A DNA stretch of 64,000 nt from Adiantum capillus-veneris (taxonomy: Eukaryota; Streptophyta; Polypodiopsida; Polypodiales; Pteridaceae), in contig CM043958.1 of NCBI GenBank assembly GCA_014529385.2, forward strand, positions 120,558,817 through 120,622,816, read 5' to 3'. Under the pieces are notes generated by a model that was not told where the DNA came from, searched no databases, and worked only from the letters and a program-made list of their open reading frames with translations. The translations under genes were made by a program, and so were the position numbers. Below, in pieces: positions 32,765 to 42,588 of the stretch. Positions within the stretch are counted from its first letter, which is position 1, and each line of letters begins with the position of its first letter.

Positions 32765-33721
32765 TATGCCTTACACTAAGCTCGGTTAGCACTTTACGCT
32801 TCCTTGTGGTGCAATTTCTATCATAGGAAAGGTAGGGAAGGAGTGTGTGGAGATTTCTGTTTTTTGCGTTTTTCTGCATTTGCTGTCAAGTTTCAATTTC
32901 TGCTATTGTCTGCGTTTTTTCAATTTCTGCAATTTTTGCATTTTCAAGTTCGGCGTTTTCAATTTCTGCAATTTTCTGCATTTCTGCGTTTTTTTCATTT
33001 TCTGCAATTTCTGCGTTTTTTTTTGCAATTTTTTGCAATTTCTGCAATTTTCTGCAATTTCTGCATTTCTGCGTTTTTCAATTTTCTGCATATCTGCGTT
33101 TTCTGCATATCTGCGTTTTTTCAATTTCTGTATTTTCTGCACCCCAAAAAAAAAAAAAAAAAGTAAAAATTTAAAAAAAAAAAAAAGGAAAAAAATTTCG
33201 GAAATAAAAAACGCGAGTGAGCGGGCGGTGAAATTTTTCGAAAATAAAAAACGTGACTCTTAAAACGGACGGGTTGGTTTGTATAAAAGATAGATCGGGA
33301 TCGGTTTCCCAGGCCCAGGCCCAGGCCCAGGCCCAGGCCTCAATCCTCAGTCTTATGATATATATTGGACTCACTCTTATATATATACCCTACTCCCTCA
33401 AGAGAGAATGAGAGCATGTGGGACAAGTCCTCCATTCTCCTCCTTTCTCTTCCCACTTGCACCCTTAGACTTTCTAGTTTGGGCTTAGTTCCCTACTGGA
33501 AATTGACAGTTTTAGGGATTCCGAGGGCATAGAGTGACCAAACGGAGGGCTGTAAAGCACGGCACAACCCTCTGACCGATACGCTCGTTTCGAGCTATCA
33601 CACGGCCCATTCCACGACACGCTCTAAAAAATCTAGCAAAAAAACAAACAAAAAACACACTAAAAACTAGTCACAAGGCCTCCTAGAGCAGCTTTTTGAC
33701 ACCTTAGGGTATTAAAAGCAC
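32765..33721 (+). other. Leader of gag-protease element with TTCTGCA-type minisatellite
   Basis: Noncoding 957 bp. From 32868 to about 33140 a T-rich tandem pattern of TTTCTGCAATTT / TTCTGCGTTTTT words repeats more than 20 times. It makes false Phe/Cys-rich frames on the plus strand. An A-rich run follows (33144-33186), and at 33309-33341 five CCCAGG hexamers. The strand skew is strong: the transcript would be U-rich, then A-rich. Confidence 0.85.
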
Positions 33722-35362
33722 ATGCACTTACGCTCTGGGCGGGTGCTAGAACACGAGCATATTGAGGGTGCCTCTGTTCATACGGACACCCATTACCCAT
33801 CCACGATAAGCTCTAGACCCTCAGCGGGGACACAAGGTAGCACCACCCAAAACCCTAAAATAGCCGCTAGTGATTCCTCCTCCGACTCAGAAATCATGGA
33901 AGCATACCCTACCCAAAACACTGAGAGAGAAGGCCATGCACCTCCCGAAGCTCCACAGCCTAGTACTAGTATGTTTAGCCGTTTCATGGAAACATTAGGT
34001 AGAGCTACTCGCTCGGAACATGATGCAAATGAAGCACACGAAGGGGGTGGGGAAGTGGACTCTCCTTTCACATCGCACGTGGACCCCACACCCCCAAAGA
34101 GTGTCCATGTGGATATCCTGCCAACTTCTTACCAAGAAGGCCCTGTTGAGCTGCCTCCTTCAGAAGTTCCCTCTAGAGTACCGTTGGTGACAAGTAAAAC
34201 CACAGGGAGCAATATTGCTTCTACCTCACAAGAAACCGTTAACACGTCGACTCTAGAAGGATTGTTCATTAATGATCATTGGACATACGACCTCCACACT
34301 GAGGTGTTGACGGATCTACACTCTGGCCACGCCTACCATGTAGGATGGATAGAGATTGTACAATCCACCTCTAGTGCCACGAGCATCGAAGATCAACAGA
34401 AAATGATCTGTAATGTTATCCATGGCATTATTCAATCAAAAAGGCAAAACCGAGGGGTAAATATACTCTCAACTGGCCCCATGAGATTTCTGGATACGAG
34501 CAAGGCTCAACAGCCTACTCTATCACAAATGGAGACTCCTCTAATGAGCCCCATGGACCCATCTTACGTCATTTCACCTGGGGTCTCTGTGCAATCTGAG
34601 CCTCCGAGCGAAAACTTTAGCTTCCCTAACTTGGCTCAACCCTCTATCAAGGAAAACACAGTGCTCACTCCAGGGATAAGCCTCACAGAGAATGTACCGA
34701 TGACATCTACGGTTAGCGCAGTGCCACTACCTAGTGTCGTAGTACCTAATATGGGGCCTCGACCGTATGTGCCTCTAGCCCCTTATGCACACACGGCCCC
34801 CACACCTCCAATAGTACCACTTGCTTATGCTCCTCGAGTGCCGCTCCCTAGCCCTTATCCGAGTGGACCTATGCCCGGTTATGTTCCATATCCTGCATCA
34901 TCTACACATATGCCAAGACCGATACCCGTCCCTCTCCCACATATGATTCCAAGAGTACCTCCACCGGCCCTACCTCCTCACATAGGTGACTTGGCAGCGT
35001 TTGCTCAAACCATAGGTCGATCTATCGCGGAAAATATGCGTCACGCATCTGATAGAGAGCCTAGAAGTAAGGCAGTACAAATTGCCAAACTCATGCAAAA
35101 ATTCAATGGGGACAAAGATGCTAGAAAACACATTGAAGTGTTTGAACAAGTATGTGATTCCTTAGGGGAACGCAACGAACTACATAAGTGCAATGCCTTA
35201 AGCTTGACATTAAGTGGGAAGGCTGGAGATTGGTATAGGACCCTAAGGGTGGACGAGAAAACAATCTACCCTACCCTTCGAAGGTTGTTTCTAAAGGAGT
35301 ACATACGAGAAGGTGTGCTTTGGGGTGTAGCATCTCAGCTACAGAAGGCCGAACGTAACTAA
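33722..35362 (+). CDS. Gag-like protein of gag-protease element (open part, 546 aa)
   Basis: Starts MHLRSGRVLEHEH, similar to the MxLRSG starts of many plant Ty3/gypsy gag proteins. Residues 1-330 are acidic and Ser/Thr/Pro-rich without a fold I recognise; 330-440 are Pro-rich (PHMIPRVPPPALPPH). The retrotransposon gag domain begins near residue 460 (QKFNGDKDARKHIEVFEQV; LSLTLSGKAGDWYRTLR; RRLFLKEYIREG). A TAA ends the frame at 35362 inside the gag domain, another TAA follows six codons on, and gag text continues (DFISRLKHLN; HDRFIRGLRNEGIYNGL) to about 35550. So the open frame is a truncated gag. It would assemble on element RNA in the cytoplasm. Confidence 0.82.
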   Translation: MHLRSGRVLEHEHIEGASVHTDTHYPSTISSRPSAGTQGSTTQNPKIAASDSSSDSEIMEAYPTQNTEREGHAPPEAPQPSTSMFSRFMETLGRATRSEHDANEAHEGGGEVDSPFTSHVDPTPPKSVHVDILPTSYQEGPVELPPSEVPSRVPLVTSKTTGSNIASTSQETVNTSTLEGLFINDHWTYDLHTEVLTDLHSGHAYHVGWIEIVQSTSSATSIEDQQKMICNVIHGIIQSKRQNRGVNILSTGPMRFLDTSKAQQPTLSQMETPLMSPMDPSYVISPGVSVQSEPPSENFSFPNLAQPSIKENTVLTPGISLTENVPMTSTVSAVPLPSVVVPNMGPRPYVPLAPYAHTAPTPPIVPLAYAPRVPLPSPYPSGPMPGYVPYPASSTHMPRPIPVPLPHMIPRVPPPALPPHIGDLAAFAQTIGRSIAENMRHASDREPRSKAVQIAKLMQKFNGDKDARKHIEVFEQVCDSLGERNELHKCNALSLTLSGKAGDWYRTLRVDEKTIYPTLRRLFLKEYIREGVLWGVASQLQKAERN

Positions 35363-36100
35363 AAGAGTCAGTAAGACTTCATTAGTCGTCTAAAGCACTT
35401 AAACTCTCCTGCCCTGTAAATGAGCGCTTCAACAATAAACAACTGCATGATCGATTCATTCGAGGGTTGAGGAATGAAGGAATCTATAATGGACTAGTGA
35501 TTAGAGGTATCACAACCTGGGAAGATGTCACTGCCAATGCAATCCATTAGAGGACAACTTGATGATAGCAGGCATGAGGGTGTCTACTGACACGAGATCC
35601 ACTAGCTCACAAGCCATTGAGTATGAACCCATGACTACAAAGCCCATTGCCAATGAGCCAAAGGTATTTGAGACATTCTTGACAGACCTCACCAAGGCAA
35701 TCCAAGAGTCTCTTAAGGATAATCGACCCCCTCAAAATAGTCACATGTATCCAAGAAGGGAGCAACAATGGTGTTCCATTTGCTTAGGTCCACATAGCAC
35801 TAGTGAGTGCCCTACGTTTAGAGTAAAATTTAATGGAACTTGCAACGCATGTGGTAGTATGGTCACCAAGCTAAGGATTGTTTAATGATCAAACGTATGA
35901 TGGCAAATAGACCACCTGTAGCCTGGACGGATGCGCCTCGAGCTCCTGTATTGATGCCTACTCCACCTGTTGAGCAACTACCGCAACACATGGTCCCTAG
36001 ATCTCAAAATGTTGTACAAGCGACACCGCTACCACCTCCTGTGCTAGGACCGCAGCCCCCGCATCCAGAGTTGCTCCTATGAACCAAGTGGGTTGCGAGC
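35363..36100 (+). pseudogene. Gag C-terminal part with two zinc knuckles (frameshifted)
   Basis: Continues the gag domain and then reads EYEPMTTKPIANEPK to WCSICLGPHSTSECP, a CX2CX3HX4C knuckle near 35773-35811. A second knuckle starts CNACG at about 35841 and needs a one-base frame change to reach its His and Cys (near 35859-35880). Then follows a Pro-rich stretch. Knuckles of this type bind RNA. Confidence 0.75.
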
Positions 36101-36176
36101 CATCTAATGCTTATGCAGATGGTTGTGAGGAGGAAATAGACACTAGTATTGCCTACGGACTTGATACATTGGAAGA

Positions 36177-36686
36177 GTGTCCTATATAAACATGGAAGAT
36201 TGTTGGGGACAAGTCAAGCCGGTTTATCAAGCTGCTGCTCTCGCATCCAGAGGTCAAAATATCAACACCCAGGCTAGGAGGCCACCTCTTCAATGCTACG
36301 AGTGTGGTGGACCACATCGAGTAGCGGAGTGCCATATTATGCTGCAAAAGAATGCTGCACAGATGCAAATGAATCAAGGGAGCACGTCTGCAATGCCAAT
36401 ACTCACATGTAATCGTTGTGGCATAGATCACTTGATTGCCCAATGCCCCTATAACCCAAATGCGCCTAAAATCACACCCCTGAATTTGGTCGAAATTGCT
36501 AGTGTGACGTCGCCAATACCACCCGTCGCACCCGCTTATGCGATTACACGGTCCATGCTTCAAGGGCCAGCCATATCCTCGAAGAGAGAGATACCGCGTC
36601 AGTTATCCAAGCAAAGAAAAAGAAGACACGAAGGAAGAAGTCGCAGAATATGGAAAATTCAAAGCCAAGTTCCAAAACAAACATAG
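36177..36686 (+). pseudogene. Zinc-knuckle region with two further CX2CX3HX4C motifs
   Basis: Open frame of 169 aa with CYECGGPHRVAEC near 36296 and CNRCGIDHLIAQC near 36410, both CX2CX3HX4C. A basic Lys/Arg tail follows. Together with 35773 and 35841 this makes four knuckles over about 700 bp. The natural protein is probably one gag; the frames are now separated by stops. Confidence 0.72.
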
Positions 36687-36705
36687 GAACAGGAGATGAC
36701 CGACC

Positions 36706-37413
36706 GTGTATATGAATGACCTCGAGGATGATTCAGATTCAGTCGAGACAATGGAGACTAGAACCAATACCACAAAGGGAAAGACCGACAAAGAAAACCG
36801 TAACATGGAACCAAATGAAAACCGAATAAGAGAAAACCATAAAGAGCCTCTGAAAACACCACAAGTGTTTCCAAATCCAATCCAAGACCCCCAAGATAAA
36901 CCGCAGGGGCAAAAAGGGAAGAATCGTAAAAAGAAGATTGGGACGTACCCAAACCCAGTAGACGAGATTGAGCAGGTGAAACATCTAAGAGGTTTAGTGG
37001 AGGAGACTCAAAGGAAACTAGAACCAGAACCCATGCAGGTCAAAATTCATGACACAGTGTTTCCCACGCAAGTTCATCCACCCCACATGAACCATAGACC
37101 GTTAGCCATATCTAGTATCATCCAAGAAGGGAGTGAGGACACGACATCAGAAAGTGAGCATACACCCTTCTTGTTGGAAAGGATGTTTAACGAAGGAATA
37201 CCTGATCCCATTGAGGAATATGAGATTCCATCCTCACCAGTTCCTAGTCAAGGACCTACACCCTGCAAAACGCCAATGAATGTTGCCAAACTAGTGGACT
37301 TCATGTCTTCTAAGGTCCGAACCACGATCATAGCAAAGCTGTATGGAGATCCTGAGTTATTCCTTGCACTTCGAGCATTCCTTAACGGAGAGCTACGAAC
37401 GGGATTACCGTAG
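36706..37413 (+). pseudogene. Acidic/basic linker between zinc knuckles and protease
   Basis: 235-aa open frame, rich in Glu, Lys, Asn and Pro, with no catalytic motif. It ends with LVDFMSSKVRTTIIAKLYGD and a short conserved-looking FLALRAFLNGELRTGLP. Likely part of the same polyprotein; function unknown. Confidence 0.5.
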
Positions 37414-37440
37414 TTTGCGCAACCAAATAGGCCTGACTCG

Positions 37441-38895
37441 ATTATGATTGATGAGGAAAATCATGTGCAATCACTTGACTTAGATGGACACGAGTCTGTG
37501 ATTGAGGTACCCATTAACGAATTAGGGCAGTATTTTGAAGGCGACGAGTCTAATGCGACCCTACCCATCACTACCAAGGGGTTAACTATAAAGGGAATTC
37601 TTGATGGTGGTGCGTGAGTTAGCATCGTTACAAAAGATTGTTGGGAATCCATGGGAAAACCCCGCCTCAGTGTTACTAACATTGTGGTAAAGATGGCAAA
37701 TGGTACCATAGCCAAACCTATGGGGATGCTCAAGGATCTTAAGATCAAAGTTCTAGGACACAAGGTACGACATACGTTCATTGTAATGGATTTCTCTAAA
37801 CACCTTATGTCATATGAAATGATTTTAGGACGACCATTCATGAGGGAAGCACAAATGGTTCACGATTGGTCTAAAAATCATGTCTATTTGCAATTCCAAG
37901 ACTCTGTCCTTAGAGTGGATTTGGTGATTGGTAAGGTACACCCCTTAGGGAGTAAAACCATTATTGATCATCGCTCTGACACCACAGTTCACTCGGCCCC
38001 ACTACAATATTGTTACACTTGTAAGAAGGATACAGACATTGGCCAAGATTCTCCTTACATGGATGTGTTACCGGGTATGACGGAATCAGACAATGTGGAT
38101 TGGGTCCACCTAGCATCAACCATAGACACTTGGGGAAATAGGGGGACGACCTGGGTAACACCTGAGGGGGATGAAATGCATGTACCCTTAAATATGCTAC
38201 AAGCAATGCATATCGCTTCTGACAAGACTCATCCTAATGTAACGAAGAAAACATACAAGTGGGTCCCTAAAGCTTCTTTAGTGACCATAGCTAGTGCGAA
38301 AAAACAGAAGCCTTGTAAGAAACGTACCACTCGCTCCAAGAAAAGTAAGAAAATGTTGCGATGGATCCCTAAACGACTATTGGAAGCCCAAGGCTACTAT
38401 CAAGGAAATGATCAAATCTGGGTGCCAAAACGTAGATTGTGCTCTTACCTATCACCTGACCCAAGTGAGCCCAATCCTGTAGCTCCAAAACGAATCAATG
38501 ATCGTGGAACGAAAAAAATCACAGAATGCTACACACCCGCTCCCGAGCTAGTTTGGGTACCAAAGAAAGAACGATTTGTTCCACCTAGCTCAGGAAGGGG
38601 GGAGTCCCATGAAGATTCTAGCTCCTCATGTAATACATCCATAGAGGTAAAAGCTTCTACACAGCCTCCATCTATAGTAGTGGACCTCCATGAAGCTACA
38701 AAAGAATCCACACCTCCTAGTGTTCAAGAATCACCTGATGAACCACTTCAAGTTCAATCCTGGGAGAGTACCTTACCACCCTTGCAGCTTGATGAGGCAC
38801 CTAGGGTAATAGAAAACTACTGGCAAAAATCCTCACCTATTACCAACTGGAATAATTGGTTTCAAAGGGTGACAAGCTCATTTCAAACGGTATGA
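37441..38895 (+). pseudogene. Protease-like region plus W(V/I)PK-repeat tail
   Basis: The frame reads KGILDGGA at about 37591-37614, then a TGA, then VSIVTKDCWES. It continues without stops from 37651 to 38895: VVKMANGTIAKPMGMLKDLK, HTFIVMDF, MILGRPFMREAQ. The D(G)GA start with ILGRPF fits a retropepsin fold, as in plant Ty3/gypsy proteases; the catalytic Asp is present and the stop is two residues behind the motif. The 300-aa C-terminal tail is unusual: KWVPK, RWIPK, IWVPK and VWVPK recur at spacing of roughly 25-70 residues among basic stretches. It takes the place where RT would start. I know no function for this tail. Confidence 0.72.
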
Positions 38896-40527
38896 TCTAC
38901 CCAAGGAAGGGGGGAGTGTTTGCTGACATCCATCATTCATTTGTTTCCCTCTCAACCTTTTTCCGTGACCTCTCAATTCCAATCTTAGGGAATGTACATA
39001 TAAAGCTTTATACTCACAAAAAAAAACAAAAAAAAAGAGCAAGAGCAATTAGCAAACGAGTATGCACATTAAAGTCAAAACATTGACTCAGACCTACACA
39101 TGTCACATTTGGTACAGTGAAACAAAAACCTATGCCATAAAACACCTTTGATCCTCATCACTTGAGTGATGGAGGGTAGGTAAGATTAGTACGATAGGAG
39201 TGTTTCTGTTTTAGAGTTGAGTGATTAGAAAAGTTCTCTTTTCCCACTGATGTGCCTCCTAGAGGTATTGTTTTTGTTTCCTAGTGTGTACATGAGCGTG
39301 TTGCTATTGATAGGATTTGGACCTTCATGGAATCTTTATCTCGACTCACTCTTCAAATCAAGCGCGACCATCGACACAAACAGGTGTTTCTTGTCCATTA
39401 GCATTGCCGTTATCTTTTTGCATCTATGTTTGTCTGCCTTGATTGTGATTGGTAGCATAATATTCAGTGCATTTGCTTGGTATCAAACATTTAATTCAAT
39501 GTAATGTTTTGTCATAATCACTTGTTTAGGTGTAAAAATCAAGCAGTCCGACTAAGCTAGTTTGACCAAGCTAGGTATTAGAAATCTTCTCTTAATACCA
39601 TGGGGAATGCCTTCCTAATAAGCAATGGTTACTTAGGTTCTTAATCCGATTTAGGCAGCATTGTATGAAATGTACTAGGGCTTTCTAGTGGGCTTAACCC
39701 TATTGACCTTTAGCTTAAGTATTATAAAGGGAGCTTACTAATGTGATGAGCCTGGGGAGTGTAACAATGTTATATGACCCCCCAAAGTTACAAAATTTAA
39801 ATGCTGAAAATGAACAAGCAAAAAATCAAAGTGCCACAATGTAAAATTTTAAGCTGGAAGAGAAATCTCAGCTTGATTTGGTACTTCACTCACATGTATC
39901 GCCTATGGTACTAGAGCCCTAGAGGTTCCCAGCGTGGGCGCTTTTCCTTGAAAAGCAAAAAACCCAAGGCATACAAAATAAGCACGCACATCATAATTGA
40001 ATCAATGTGAAAAGACTTTGGGGGGTCAAAGAAAAAGTAATCAGTCAGGCGATGATTTCATGAGAAATTCCTTTTATGGTAGCTTAACTACAAGGTTTTC
40101 TAGATATAGCCTCTAGTCAGCCCTCGAACATGAATACTTGGCTCTCGCGATTAAACAACTTAATTGACCACAGAAAATTAAGAAGCTTACCCATGGTATT
40201 AATACTTGATCTCTAGTGCCTTTCGATCGTCAAATTCGCGACCCCAGACTTGTTTAATTTTTTACCTTTACATCTGTTTATGCATTTGATTACATTGCAA
40301 TTTAATGTTCATTGCTAACAAATTGTTTGAAATTCTTTGACCAATCAATGTGTCTCCCTAAAACTGCATATGCTTTTTAAGAGAATGCAATTACTGTGCC
40401 AATGTTGTTTGATTTTGCAGTGACTGAAGAAGGCTAAGGACATTCATCTCAAATGCTCTTCCACCTCGACGACCCAGCTTCAACTCAATAGCTTCCGAGG
40501 ACGGAATCTACATCAGGAAGGGGGGCA
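38896..40527 (+). other. 3' noncoding part of gag-protease element
   Basis: 1.6 kb without coding motif. It begins with a polypurine word AGGAAGGGGGG (38904), also found at 38592, and ends with the same word (40515) right before the 3' LTR. It contains a 252-bp segment (39776-40027) bounded by a perfect 13-bp inverted repeat GACCCCCCAAAGT / ACTTTGGGGGGTC. Confidence 0.7.
40515..40527 (+). other. Polypurine tract of gag-protease element
   Basis: AGGAAGGGGGGCA, directly before the 3' LTR start TGTTAACC. Confidence 0.88.
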
Positions 40528-40827
40528 TGTTAACCCTCACGGCACACGGACACCCCATTACCTACGACGGACGTGTATTATGTATTTGGTAGAGTCAGGT
40601 ACCGGGCTTGTCGGACCAATAGGGAAAGGTAGAGTGATCGTCGATGAGAGGCGCACTTTAACTTGGACATTCAAGGGATTAGTTGGTTAAGCATGGGCGC
40701 CCAAGTGTGAATGGGGTGAGCTCCTATAAAAGCCAACTAAACCTAATTTTTACTCATTCTCTCATTTGTGCAATTGAAGAGTGCTCTTGCTCCATCTCCA
40801 TCTCCATCTTCTTCTTCTTCACCTCCT

Positions 40828-40859
<32 letters not shown>

Positions 40860-41110
40860 GGAGAGTGTGTGTGCGATCGAGCATTACGAAGGCACGACGG
40901 CGGCGAAGCGGTTGAGCGTGGCACGACTGCAGCTTCTTCTTCATCGCGGCGAGGAATCCACCACGAAGGCGAGCGTAGAGCGGTGAGTGACACACCCTTT
41001 GTTCTCTTGAGCTTGCTAGTTTAGGCTTGTTGTGTGCTTGGAGCCGTTTGTGGCTCGCACACGGTGTATTGGCAAGTCCCTTGCTTCGACAGTGCGGCAA
41101 GGAGCGCACA
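40528..41110 (+). repeat. 3' LTR of gag-protease element
   Basis: 583 bp, TGTTAACC to GCGCACA, two differences from the 5' LTR; followed by target copy ATAGC (41111-41115) and copia A2 sequence. Confidence 0.97.
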
Positions 41111-42304
41111 ATAGCCCTTGAATCTGCAACAGCATTTGTAAAATTTTTCCCACACTTGTCATACAAAGTGATCTTATACAACCCACGACACAAAAGGCCA
41201 GATGCACTAATTTCATCATCAAAACTGAAATCATGAACTGTACATCTGTCATCCACAAATTTGACTACTTGTCCAAGTCTAGCAAGTGCGGATACAGAGA
41301 AGAGATTCTTCTTGATCCTAGGTACATAAAGTGCATCAACAAGTGTGAAGGAACTGCCATTTGCAGCAGTAAGCACAATCTTTCCAACTCCTTGAACTGG
41401 ATAAGAGGCATTGTTGGCACAAGTGACTGAATTCCCATGAGGGACAGACTCGAGAGAGGTAAACAATTCACGATGTGAGGTAATGTGCTTTGTAGCACCA
41501 TTGTCGAAATACCACACATGGAATCTGCAGCAACTGACAAGCATGCATCATGGACATCAGGATTTTAAGTGCACTCTACGCTAAAAGCCCATTCTGCATC
41601 AACATCAGCAACCTAGTCTCCTTTCACAGAAGACTCAACAATGGTTGCATTTGTAGTGGAACCAGCAGTTGCAGTGGAACCACCCTCTTTCTTCTTAGCC
41701 TCTTTGGTCTTCAACTTAGGACACGACTTGATCAATTGATCATTAGCTTTACAATAATGGCAACGCATCTTCTTTTTGCCCTTATCACCAGAATTTCCAG
41801 ACGAATTACTGCCAGCAGAAGCATTAGGAACAGAAGTCTTTCCACTCATAGCAGAACCATAAGAAGTGGCTGCATTGCTGTTACCACCCTTTCTTTGAGA
41901 AGCAATAAACACCTTTTCAACTGCACATTGTCTAGTCCTGTTTTTCTTGGAAAGTGACTCTTGCAACAGCAATGTGCATAATGCATCAAACTTGACAACT
42001 TCTAGATTTCCTTGGGTCATAAGTCTCCAAGTACTAGCAAAAGTCTGGTAAGAATCTGGTGAGGTATCAAGAACAACCTGCACAAAGGAGCTGTTTGAAA
42101 TGACTTCACCTGCAGAAATAAGTTTCTCATTGATATCCTTGACACTAGCAAGGAAAGTGTCCATATCATCTTCCTCATGCATAATCTTCGACTCCAGCTC
42201 TTTACGCAGCAAAGCAATTTTAGCCTCATTGTGACTTGCATAAAGACCAACCAAAATATCCCAAGCCTGTTTTGGAGATTTTGCTGAATGGATGTGAGGA
42301 ACGA
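41111..42304 (-). pseudogene. Copia A2 gag (C-terminal part) and protease
   Basis: Right to left: gag residues with LYASHNEAKIALLRKELESK and DMDTFLASVKDINEKLISAG, then a zinc knuckle CHYCKANDQLIKSC near 41755, then protease WYFDNGATKHIT near 41510. The usual DSG is DNG here. VTCANNASYPVQGVGKIVL and VDALYVPRIKKNLFSVSALA follow. The gag N-terminus lies beyond copia B at 47823-48124. The gag frame is open from 42254 to 41613. Confidence 0.92.
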
Positions 42305-42309
42305 TGGTG
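42305..42309. repeat. Copia B target site duplication, left
   Basis: TGGTG, repeated at 47818-47822. A1 at about 20635 reads through the site without interruption (ATAGTGTGCTTCACAGAC). Confidence 0.93.
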
Positions 42310-42499
42310 TGAAGGAGTACGAGCGGAAGTGCGACGCGAGAGAGTGCGAGAAGAAGAGCACGACGATATGGTGAACTCGCTCTATTGTAATGTGTAGGGC
42401 ATAGTGAGTTCTTATTAGGTTTTTACAAAAGAATATGTGTACATACCTGGCGGCCCGCCACCTTACCTGGGGGACCACATTGGGCTTTATACCCCAAAA
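42310..42499 (-). repeat. Copia B 3' LTR
   Basis: 190 bp, plus-strand TGAAGGAGTACG to ACCCCAAAA; the inner LTR start on the minus strand reads TTTTGGGG where the 5' LTR has TGTTGGGG. A minus-strand polypurine stretch AAGTGGGAGG lies directly upstream (42501-42512). Confidence 0.93.
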
Positions 42500-42588
42500 A
42501 CCTCCCACTTAAAGTCCAATGTGGTACTTTAAGTGTGAGAGAAGCTACTATACAAGCTAATATACAAAAGATGTAGAGAAGTGATATA

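Larger units (their letters stand above)
32160..41110 (+). mobile_element. Young LTR retrotransposon with gag and protease but no polymerase
   Basis: An 8,951-bp element in copia A2. Both LTRs are 583 bp and I find only two base differences between them. It has a tRNA-Asp-like primer site (32747-32764), gag (33722-35362), spread zinc knuckles, a protease-like region and a polypurine tract before the 3' LTR. I see no reverse transcriptase, RNase H or integrase motif in any frame from 32743 to 40527. The long gag starting MHLRSGR and the primer site resemble Ty3/gypsy elements of the Athila/Tat kind, but without RT this placement is inference. It probably moves with enzymes supplied by a relative. 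Confidence 0.9.

Noticed and set aside
32804-33263. Three overlapping Phe/Cys-rich frames of 109-138 aa
   Set aside because: All three plus-strand frames stay open because of the TTCTGCA minisatellite; this is leader DNA between primer site and gag.
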